NCBI RefSeq assembly: GCF_000445065.1 | Contig: NZ_ATHO01000032.1 | Location: 1-51,746 of the forward strand | DNA: 51,746 bases | From: Sphingobium quisquiliarum P25 | GTDB taxonomy: Bacteria > Pseudomonadota > Alphaproteobacteria > Sphingomonadales > Sphingomonadaceae | Direction: 5' to 3' | In this document: piece after piece, positions 43,476 through 50,427 of the stretch | How positions within the stretch are numbered: position 1 is the first letter of the stretch | Layout of the letters: each line of letters starts with the position of its first letter | Translations under genes and position numbers: made by a program | The notes under the pieces: model-generated | Told to the model about the DNA's origin: nothing | Databases searched by the model: none | The model's input: only the letters and a program-made list of their open reading frames with translations

Positions 43476-44069
43476 ATGGCCGATCATCTCGCGCCAGGGG
43501 AGCATGACGACGCGCCCCTCGCAACGGCGAAGCAAGCGGACAGGAGAGAGCAGGCCGCGAACGGCCTGGACGAGGCCAAAGGCGATGCCGTGTCCGGCAA
43601 GACGGTCACGATCAACCGGCCGCGGCAGGAAATATACGACTTCTGGCGTGACGTGACCAACCTGCCCAAGGTGATGGAAAATCTGGTGTCGGTCGACGCC
43701 GTGGACGGTCAGCGTTCGCGATGGGTGGTGAAGGCACCGGGCGGCGGCACGGTCGAATGGATATCGGTGATCACAGAGGACAGACCCGGCGAACTGATCG
43801 CCTGGGCCTCCGAAGAGGGCGCGGAGGTGCCGAACAGCGGCAGGATAGAGTTTCGCGACGCTCCCGGCGGGCGCGGCACATGGGTCAGCGCGACCATCCT
43901 CTACGATCCGCCCGCCGGTTTCATCGGCAAGGTGATCGCCAAGATGTTCCAGCGCGAACCGGCGATCCAGGCGCGGCGCGACCTGCGCCGCCTGAAGCAG
44001 TTTCTGGAGACCGGGGAAATCGCGACGGCGGCCCGCAACCGGCGGCAATATGAAGAGGAGCAGAACTGA
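43476..44069 (+). CDS. SRPBCC (cyclase/dehydrase) domain protein
   Basis: 197 residues. A polar N-terminus (residues 1-45) is followed by a START/SRPBCC-type fold ([56 protein letters not shown]), the shape used to bind hydrophobic ligands. It resembles proteins called cyclase/dehydrase (COG5637). ATG 43476 has GGAGG 5 nt upstream; ATG 43461 is an alternative. Its stop overlaps the next start by one base (TGATG), so it is coupled to the Zn-alcohol dehydrogenase. Confidence 0.88.
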   Translation: MADHLAPGEHDDAPLATAKQADRREQAANGLDEAKGDAVSGKTVTINRPRQEIYDFWRDVTNLPKVMENLVSVDAVDGQRSRWVVKAPGGGTVEWISVITEDRPGELIAWASEEGAEVPNSGRIEFRDAPGGRGTWVSATILYDPPAGFIGKVIAKMFQREPAIQARRDLRRLKQFLETGEIATAARNRRQYEEEQN

Positions 44070-45262
44070 TGCGCGCGCTCACCTGGCACGGCAAGCATGA
44101 CGTCCGCGTCGAAACGGTCGATGATCCTGAGATCGTCAACCCCCGCGATGCCATCATCAAGATCACGTCGACCGCCATCTGCGGGTCCGACCTTCACCTG
44201 TATGACGCCTATATCCCGACATTGCAGAAGGGCGACATATTGGGCCACGAATTCATGGGTGAAGTAGTCGATATCGGGCCCGGTTCGACATTGAAGAAAG
44301 GGCAGCGCGTCGTGGTGCCCTTCACCATTTCGTGCGGCAGTTGTTTTCATTGCAGCAAGCATCAATATTCCGCCTGCGACAATGGGCTGCCCGCCGACAA
44401 TCAGGACATCGCCCAGCCGATCTACGGCCAGCCCATGGCGGGCCTGTTCGGGTACAGCCATATGACCGGCGGCTATGCGGGCGGTCAGGCGGAATATGTG
44501 CGCGTACCCTTTTCCGACGTGGGACCGATCGTGATCCCCGATGGAGTGGATGACGACAAGGTGCTGTTCCTGTCCGACATTCTGCCCACCGGCTGGATGG
44601 CGGCGGAAAATGCGGAGATCGAGCCGGGCGATACGGTCGCGGTGTGGGGATGCGGGCCGGTGGGCCTGTTCGCGGTCCAGTCCGCCTTCCTGATGGGGGC
44701 GGAGCGGGTGATCGCGATCGACCATTTCCCGCGCAGGCTGGAACTGGCGAAACGTTTCGGTGCTGAAACAATTAACTATGAGGAAAGCCGCACCTATGAG
44801 GCGCTGATGGAGATGACGGGCGGCATCGGCCCGGACGCCTGCATCGACGCTGTCGGGCTGGAGGCGCATGGTTTCTTCGCCGACAATGTGTGGGACCAGA
44901 TCAAGGTGTCGACCTTCATGGGCACTGACCGCGCCCATTCCATCCGTCAGGCGATCATCGCCTGCCGCAAGGGCGGCCGCGTGTCCATGCCCGCCGTCTA
45001 TGGCGGCTTCGTGGACAAGTTCCCGCTGGGCGCCTTCATGGAAAAGGGGCTGACGCTGAAAACCGGCCAGACCCATGTGCAGCATTATATGCCGGGCCTT
45101 CTGAACGCGATCATGGAGGACAAGGTGGATACCACCTTCCTGATCAGTCACCGCATGCCTCTGGAGCAGGCGGCCGAAGGATATAAGATGTTCCACGACC
45201 AGCAGAATGAAGTGACCAAGATCGTGCTGAAACCCGGCATGGATCAGGCCCCGGCGGCTTGA
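44069..45262 (+). CDS. Zinc-dependent alcohol dehydrogenase
   Basis: 397 residues of the medium-chain dehydrogenase family. Catalytic zinc ligands are C38 (ICGSDLH) and H60-E61 (LGHEF). The structural zinc site is C89, C92, C95 and C103 ([16 protein letters not shown]). The cofactor loop is [14 protein letters not shown], and a long insertion lies before the C-terminus. The pattern is that of the glutathione-independent formaldehyde dehydrogenase-like group, often named only 'alcohol dehydrogenase'. Substrate unassigned. It is in one operon with an SRPBCC protein and a short-chain dehydrogenase. Confidence 0.9.
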   Translation: MRALTWHGKHDVRVETVDDPEIVNPRDAIIKITSTAICGSDLHLYDAYIPTLQKGDILGHEFMGEVVDIGPGSTLKKGQRVVVPFTISCGSCFHCSKHQYSACDNGLPADNQDIAQPIYGQPMAGLFGYSHMTGGYAGGQAEYVRVPFSDVGPIVIPDGVDDDKVLFLSDILPTGWMAAENAEIEPGDTVAVWGCGPVGLFAVQSAFLMGAERVIAIDHFPRRLELAKRFGAETINYEESRTYEALMEMTGGIGPDACIDAVGLEAHGFFADNVWDQIKVSTFMGTDRAHSIRQAIIACRKGGRVSMPAVYGGFVDKFPLGAFMEKGLTLKTGQTHVQHYMPGLLNAIMEDKVDTTFLISHRMPLEQAAEGYKMFHDQQNEVTKIVLKPGMDQAPAA

Positions 45263-45276
45263 AAGGAAAGAGGATC

Positions 45277-46062
45277 ATGACTTCAGGAAAACTGGCGATC
45301 GTTACCGGCGCGTCGACCGGGATTGGTTTTGAACTGGCCCATGTCGCGGCGAAGGATGGATATGACCTGATGGTCGTCGCGGATGAACCGCTGATCGAGG
45401 CCGCCGCCAAGGATTTCAGGCAGCATGGAACGCAGGTGGAGGCGGTGGAGGCCGACCTGTCCACGCTGGAAGGCGTCGACCGGCTGCTGAACGCGGCGGG
45501 CGGGCGGCAGATCGACCTGCTGTGCGCCAATGCAGGGCGCGGGGTCGGCCATGCCTTTCTGGAACAGGATGTGGCGGATTGGCGCAAGGTGATCGATACG
45601 AATATCACCGGCACGCTCTATCTGTTGCAGAAGGTGCTGCGGCCGATGGTGGCGCGGAACGATGGCAAGGTGCTGATCACCGGATCGATCGCTGGCTTCA
45701 TCCCCGGCGCGTTCCACGCCGTCTATAATGGCAGCAAGGCCTTCATCGACAGCTTTGCCGACGCCATCCGCAACGAGATAAAGGACAGCGAAGGCGTGAC
45801 CGTCACCACATTGATGCCCGGCGCGACGGACACGGAATTTTTCGAACGCGCCGACATGCTGGACACCAAGGTCGGGCAGCAGGAAAAGGACGATCCGGCC
45901 AAGGTTGCCCAAGACGGCTGGGACGCGCTGATGGCTGGCAAGGCGCACATCATTTCAGGATGGAAGAACAAGGTGCAGGCCGCCGCCGCCCATGTCGCGC
46001 CAGCATCCATGCTGGCCGAACAGCACCGGCATATGGCTGAACCGGGATCGGACAAGGAGTAA
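45277..46062 (+). CDS. Short-chain dehydrogenase/reductase
   Basis: 261 residues. NAD(P) loop TGASTGIG (G11-G17), NAG-type motif LLCANAGRG, catalytic Ser in LITGSIAGF and the YNGSK pair (YxxxK). The family is broad, so substrate is unassigned. ATG 45277 with AAGAGG upstream. It is 14 nt after the Zn-alcohol dehydrogenase and ends before an inverted repeat (46077-46083 / 46105-46111) and the next stress promoter. Confidence 0.93.
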   Translation: MTSGKLAIVTGASTGIGFELAHVAAKDGYDLMVVADEPLIEAAAKDFRQHGTQVEAVEADLSTLEGVDRLLNAAGGRQIDLLCANAGRGVGHAFLEQDVADWRKVIDTNITGTLYLLQKVLRPMVARNDGKVLITGSIAGFIPGAFHAVYNGSKAFIDSFADAIRNEIKDSEGVTVTTLMPGATDTEFFERADMLDTKVGQQEKDDPAKVAQDGWDALMAGKAHIISGWKNKVQAAAAHVAPASMLAEQHRHMAEPGSDKE

Positions 46063-46076
46063 GCCGGACGGAGCGC

Positions 46077-46111
46077 GGGTGAGGGGGGGGGAACAGTCCC
46101 GTCACTCACCC
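46077..46111. terminator. Hairpin between the SDR gene and the nucleotidyltransferase gene
   Basis: GGGTGAG (46077-46083) pairs with CTCACCC (46105-46111). It has no T-run but overlaps the EcfG-type promoter of the next gene. It contains a run of nine G (46083-46091), a spot prone to slippage or sequencing error. Confidence 0.4.
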
Positions 46112-46114
46112 GTT
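46090..46114 (+). promoter_or_regulatory. EcfG-type promoter, GGAAC-N16-CGTT
   Basis: GGAAC (46090-46094), 16 nt, CGTT (46111-46114), exact consensus. The predicted start lies only a few bases before ATG 46125 and no ribosome site is seen, so the mRNA may be leaderless. Confidence 0.65.
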
Positions 46115-46124
46115 CCATCAGTTC

Positions 46125-46898
46125 ATGATAAGCGATCCCGCCATTTTCGACCCGCCGCCGGATTCGGTCGCATTCTATACGGAAAGCCTCCAGCATCTGG
46201 TCGATTCCGGTATCCCCTTCATGCTTTCGGGCACTTATGCGCTGGGGTGCCATACCGGCATCGTGCGGCCGACCAAGGATCTGGATGTCTTCTGCAAGGC
46301 GGGCGACGCGCCGCGCATCCTGGCCTATTTCAAGCATCTGGGGCATGAGGTCGAGTTCGAGGATGAACGCTGGATCGGAAAGGTGTGGCGCGACAAGAAC
46401 TTCTTCGACGTCATCTACAATATATCCTCGGCCAGCCTGCCGGTCACGGAAGAATGGTTTCGCGATGTCGCCTATGCCAAAGTCTATGGAGTGGATGTTC
46501 GGATCACCCCGCCGACAGAGTTCATCCTGTCGAAGATCTTCATACAGGATCGCTACCGCTATGATGGGGCCGATGTCGTCCATGTCATCCTGAAACAGCA
46601 TGACCGGATCGACTGGCAAAGATTGCTGGATGCGGTGGAACTGCATTGGGAATTGCTGCTGATCCATCTTCTGAACTTCCGCTTCATCTATCCGACGGAG
46701 CGGCATTGCGTTCCCCTGTGGCTGTTCGAGGAACTGCTGGGACGGTTGCAGACGCGATCGGAACTGCCGGTGCCCAACATCCGCGTATGCCGGGGAAGAT
46801 TGCTGAGCCCGCGCGATTATCTGGTGGACATCACCGAATGGGGCTTTGCCGACGTGGTTGGAAAAGGGCTTGAGGAGAGCCATGACCGGAACAAATGA
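46125..46898 (+). CDS. Predicted nucleotidyltransferase-fold protein
   Basis: 257 residues. SGTYALG (35-41) followed by RPTKDLDVF (D52, D54) matches the GS/GT...DxD signature of minimal nucleotidyltransferases (AbiEii/MNT-like). The rest is helical with no recognised partner domain. No Shine-Dalgarno is present, so the mRNA may be leaderless from the EcfG-type promoter just upstream. It overlaps the metallophosphoesterase gene by 17 nt. Function unknown; it could modify a nucleotide, sugar or protein, and toxin-type relatives exist, but this is speculation. Confidence 0.8.
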   Translation: MISDPAIFDPPPDSVAFYTESLQHLVDSGIPFMLSGTYALGCHTGIVRPTKDLDVFCKAGDAPRILAYFKHLGHEVEFEDERWIGKVWRDKNFFDVIYNISSASLPVTEEWFRDVAYAKVYGVDVRITPPTEFILSKIFIQDRYRYDGADVVHVILKQHDRIDWQRLLDAVELHWELLLIHLLNFRFIYPTERHCVPLWLFEELLGRLQTRSELPVPNIRVCRGRLLSPRDYLVDITEWGFADVVGKGLEESHDRNK

Positions 46899-47625
46899 CG
46901 CGCCGCGCCACAGCGGCCTGACGCTGGCGGCGATCGGCGACCTGCATGTGACCGACACATCCGAGCATCGCTACCGCGCAATGTTCGAGGAGATTTCGCA
47001 ACAGGCCGACATATTGGCGCTGTGCGGCGATCTCACCAATTTCGGCAAAACGCGCGAGGCGGAGATATTGGCGGAGGACCTGCACGCATGCAGCATCCCC
47101 ACGGTCGCCGTGCTGGGCAATCACGATTATGAATGCGGCCAGCCCGAAGAGGTCGCGCGCATCCTGCATGGCGCTGGCGTCACCGTGCTGGACGATCAGG
47201 CGGTGGAGATAAAGGGCATCGGCTTTGCGGGCGTGAAGGGTTTTGTCGGCGGCTTTGGCCGGGGCGAACTGGGCGCGTTTGGTGAAAAGGCCATCAAGGG
47301 ATTTGTCGAAGAGTCGATCAATGAGGCGCGCAAGCTGGAAAATGCGCTGCGGTCGCTGCGTACCGACAAATGCGTGGCTGTGCTGCATTATTCGCCCGTG
47401 CCCGACACCGTTCAGGGGGAGCCGCCCGAAATCTTTCCTTTTCTGGGATCTTCGCGTCTGGCCGAAGCGATCGACCGTTTCGACAATGTGCGCTTCGCCG
47501 TGCATGGCCATGCGCACAGGGGCGCTTTCGAAGGAAAAACGCCGCGCGGCATTCCCGTTTACAATTGCGCGCAATTCGTCGTTTCGGAGCGTTTTGAGCG
47601 GCCCTATGCCCTGATCGCGCTCTGA
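46882..47625 (+). CDS. Calcineurin-like metallophosphoesterase
   Basis: 247 residues with the full set of metal-binding motifs: GDLHVTD (D20, H22), ALCGDLTNFG (D50), VLGNHDYECG (N80, H81), VLHYSPV and VHGHAHRG. Hydrolyses phosphate esters with a two-metal centre; substrate unknown. ATG 46882 has GAGGAG upstream and lies inside the preceding gene by 17 nt, so the two products are made together. A small hairpin (47638-47655) follows the stop. Confidence 0.9.
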   Translation: MTGTNDAPRHSGLTLAAIGDLHVTDTSEHRYRAMFEEISQQADILALCGDLTNFGKTREAEILAEDLHACSIPTVAVLGNHDYECGQPEEVARILHGAGVTVLDDQAVEIKGIGFAGVKGFVGGFGRGELGAFGEKAIKGFVEESINEARKLENALRSLRTDKCVAVLHYSPVPDTVQGEPPEIFPFLGSSRLAEAIDRFDNVRFAVHGHAHRGAFEGKTPRGIPVYNCAQFVVSERFERPYALIAL

Positions 47626-47637
47626 CGCGCCCCACTC

Positions 47638-47655
47638 TCTCCATTTCGGTGGAGA
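47638..47655. terminator. Small hairpin after the phosphoesterase
   Basis: TCTCCA (47638-47643), 6-nt loop, TGGAGA (47650-47655). It is 13 nt past the stop, with no T-run. Low confidence. Confidence 0.35.
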
Positions 47656-47783
47656 TTGACCCCTGTCGCGATGCTTTCCGCCATAAACCTCACCGTTGCG
47701 GTTACAGTTCGGGATGAATCGCAAGGGGATTGGCCTACGCCTGCTGCTTCAGGGACGTGATATGCAGGGGGCAGGGTCAAGGC

Positions 47784-49466
47784 ATGCGATGGGGGCGAAT
47801 GTGGGACTGGCTGAGCATGGCGGCGGCGGCTTGCCTGCTGTCCGCTGCTCCGGCCGCCGGGGCGCAGATCGCCAATCCGGGAACCGGCGCTGCGAGCGCG
47901 CCAGCGATTGACCGGGAGCGGGCCGATCGCGTCGAGCCCGGCATTCCGTCAGCGCCGCCCGCCACGCCGCGCCCGCCCGCGCCGTCCGTCAACCTTTCAC
48001 CCGGTGCGGAGCCCGCAGCCAGCGTCCGTCTGGCGCGCGTCATATATATGGGCGCGTCGCTGCCCGCTGCGGGACTGGACAAGGCGGTCGCGCCCTTCAC
48101 GGGGCGGCCGTTGACGCGGGAGACGTTGCAGGAGGTGGCAGGCGCGGTCAGCGCGGCCTATGCGCGCAGCGACATCGCCTTTTATGCCGTGTCTATCCCC
48201 GCGCAAATTCCCGCCGCTGGCCAGTTGATCGTGCGGGTGGTGGAAGGACGGGTGACGGACTATCGCCTCGCGGGCCTGTCGCCCAGCATGCCGGTCAGGC
48301 TGATCGACGCGCATATGAAGCGGGTGATGGCGGGCGCGCCGCTGCGCAAGTCGGTGCTGGAGCGCGCGTTGTCGCTGATGCGCGATATTCCGGGGCAGAC
48401 GGTCGACGCGCGCGTGCGGCAGGGGGTGAAGGCTGGCGACCTGATCATCGACCTGATCGTCAAGCGCAAGCAGTTGCAGATCGGCGTGATGATCGACAAT
48501 AGCGGCGTCAGCAATGTGGTGGACGGCGTGCAGGCGCAGCTTTCCGTGACCGCCAATGGCGTGCTGCGCGAAGGGGACAGCACGCGCGTCGCGGGATATC
48601 TGCCCTTCTATCCTGAACGCTATCAGCTTTATTCGTTGAGCCACAGCACGCCCATCGGCACCAACGGAATGACCCTGTCGGCCAATGCGGCGCATGTGAA
48701 ATCGCGCCAGCGCGACGGCATGATAGAGGGGGAAGCGACGCTGGCGGGGATCGCGATCAGCCACCCGCTCATCCGGTCGAACAAGAGCAACCTGACGGTC
48801 AATGCTTCCATCGATGGCGTTGACAGCAGCAACTATTATCTGGACGTGCGCTTTGGCGATTATAAGTCGCGCGCGGTGAGGCTGGGCGCGTCCTGGTCCA
48901 ATGCCGATGGGACCAGCGGAGAGGCCGCTTCCGCCGTGGTCAGCCAAGGCGTGGGGATTTTGGGCGCGAAGGCGTTTGCGGGATTTTCCGAGGTCGGCTT
49001 TACAAAGGCGAACATGCAGGCGGTTGCCGTGCGCAGCCTGTCGAAGCGGCTGTCCGTCAAGATTTCGGTGAAGGGCCAATATAGCCGCGACAGGCTGCCC
49101 GTGACGGAGCGTTTCGCTCTGGGCGGCAGGGGCGCGGGCATGGCGTTCCGCCTTGGCGTGCGCACGGCTGAGCAAGCCGCTGCCGCATCGGCGGAGGTGA
49201 GCTGGACATTGCCGCCCAAGACCGTGCCTTTCAAGGAGGCTGCCTTGTTCGCCTATGCCGATGGCGCGGTCGCTCATGCCGTCGCGCGGCCCTTCTACCG
49301 CCTTGCCGCGGAGGATTATTCGCTGGCGTCGGCCGGTGGCGGGGTGCGGGTGGCGCTGGGCGGCAAATGGCGGGCGAGCGCCGAAGTGGCGGTGCCGGTG
49401 AAGCGTCCCGATCGCGCCCATAGCGGCCGGGCGCAATTCTTCTTTGGATTGGGGCGCGCCTTCTGA
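47784..49466 (+). CDS. TpsB-type outer-membrane transporter (ShlB/FhaC family)
   Basis: 560 residues. A signal peptide (WLSMAAAACLLSAAPAAGA) leads to a Pro/Ala-rich linker (about 45-85), then a POTRA/ShlB-type periplasmic domain (LTRETLQEVAGAVSAAYARS, IVRVVEGRVTDYRLAGL) and a beta-barrel to the end (GLGRAF, C-terminal Phe). The family exports a large TpsA partner across the outer membrane. The loop-6 region reads FALGGRGAGMAFR, keeping RG but not the common VRGY/F form. ATG 47784 and 47799 are both possible starts. No TpsA-like exoprotein is visible in the window. Confidence 0.85.
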   Translation: MRWGRMWDWLSMAAAACLLSAAPAAGAQIANPGTGAASAPAIDRERADRVEPGIPSAPPATPRPPAPSVNLSPGAEPAASVRLARVIYMGASLPAAGLDKAVAPFTGRPLTRETLQEVAGAVSAAYARSDIAFYAVSIPAQIPAAGQLIVRVVEGRVTDYRLAGLSPSMPVRLIDAHMKRVMAGAPLRKSVLERALSLMRDIPGQTVDARVRQGVKAGDLIIDLIVKRKQLQIGVMIDNSGVSNVVDGVQAQLSVTANGVLREGDSTRVAGYLPFYPERYQLYSLSHSTPIGTNGMTLSANAAHVKSRQRDGMIEGEATLAGIAISHPLIRSNKSNLTVNASIDGVDSSNYYLDVRFGDYKSRAVRLGASWSNADGTSGEAASAVVSQGVGILGAKAFAGFSEVGFTKANMQAVAVRSLSKRLSVKISVKGQYSRDRLPVTERFALGGRGAGMAFRLGVRTAEQAAAASAEVSWTLPPKTVPFKEAALFAYADGAVAHAVARPFYRLAAEDYSLASAGGGVRVALGGKWRASAEVAVPVKRPDRAHSGRAQFFFGLGRAF

Positions 49467-49573
49467 CGAGCGCGATCTTGCGTGTGCGCAAATGGATTCC
49501 CGCTGCGCCGCCGATGGACGGCGCTGCGCGTGCTTGAGCGGGAAGTCCGTTCGGAGGTTGAGAGGAGACAGCC

Positions 49574-50134
49574 ATGAACAATGTGTGGGAGGTCTGGCCG
49601 TCCGCGCTGACCCCGGCCGAATGCGACGCCATCATCAAGCGCGCGTCGGCTTACACGGATCAGGCGGCGACCGTCGGTTTCGATCAAAGCAGCCGCAGCG
49701 ATGCGCACTATCGTTCGTCGCTCATCCGCTGGCTGGACCCGCATCGCGAGAAGGATATCGTCCAGAGGCTGATGCAATTTGTCGACGCATCCAACCGGAC
49801 GAATTTCGGCATCGACATCGTTGCGCCCTATGAGGTGCAGTTCACCGAATATCATGGCGACCAGCATGGCAAATATGATTGGCACCATGATGTCTGGCTG
49901 GAATCCTCGCGGCCGTTCGACCGGAAGCTGTCGGTGGTGGTGCAGCTTTCCGAACCGGGCGATTATGAGGGCGGCGCGTTCGAATTTTATCAGGTGCAGC
50001 AGCCCGGCATGACCTTCGCGCCGCGCGGGAGCCTGCTGATCTTCCCCTCCTTCCTCCAGCATCGAGTGCTGCCTGTTACGAGCGGGGTGCGGCGGAGCCT
50101 GGTGACATGGGTCGAAGGTCCCCGCTGGCGATAG
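49574..50134 (+). CDS. 2-oxoglutarate/Fe(II)-dependent oxygenase (PKHD/prolyl hydroxylase type)
   Basis: 186 residues without signal peptide. The iron site is H104-x-D106 in WHHDVW plus H163 (QHRVLPV), and the 2-oxoglutarate Arg is R173 in GVRRSLVTW. DYEGGAFEFY and FPSFLQHRV are conserved strands of the prolyl-4-hydroxylase-like fold (PKHD/PiuC-like). It adds a hydroxyl to a side chain or small molecule; substrate unknown. It lies between the TpsB gene and a collagen-like gene, so hydroxylation of that surface protein is a natural but untested guess. Confidence 0.9.
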   Translation: MNNVWEVWPSALTPAECDAIIKRASAYTDQAATVGFDQSSRSDAHYRSSLIRWLDPHREKDIVQRLMQFVDASNRTNFGIDIVAPYEVQFTEYHGDQHGKYDWHHDVWLESSRPFDRKLSVVVQLSEPGDYEGGAFEFYQVQQPGMTFAPRGSLLIFPSFLQHRVLPVTSGVRRSLVTWVEGPRWR

Positions 50135-50142
50135 AGATATAA

Positions 50143-50265
50143 CCGTTATGGAGCAAAGCCTGATCTGGGCGATTTCGCTCCGGTTGCGTATGAAGCGCCC
50201 GGATCGGTCGGGGTTCCCACGATATATGCCTGTGACTGCGGGTCTGCCGAGGCCGTTATGGAGCT
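50143..50265 (+). repeat. 12-nt direct repeat in a gene-free gap
   Basis: CCGTTATGGAGC occurs at 50143-50154 and again at 50254-50265, in the 293-nt gene-free gap 50135-50427. I see no convincing gene or promoter there. The repeat may be chance or a regulator site pair. Confidence 0.35.
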
Positions 50266-50427
50266 TTGCGTGTTCTGACGCGGGCGTTGCGCAGGGCGTT
50301 TCCGCTGCCGCGCACGGTCCTGAACGGATGTAACCAGATCGGCCTTTTATGAACGAGCGGGAAGGGATTGCCGTGCTTAGCCTGTGCGCATTGCGAGACG
50401 TTCGCGATGCAACAGGGAGATTATTCC

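Noticed and set aside
47784..49466. Hemolysin locus
   Set aside because: The family name comes from ShlB; without a TpsA toxin gene there is no support for haemolytic function.
50148..50333. Small open frame in the gap before the collagen gene
   Set aside because: No ribosome site and no recognisable protein pattern. It contains both copies of the 12-nt repeat.
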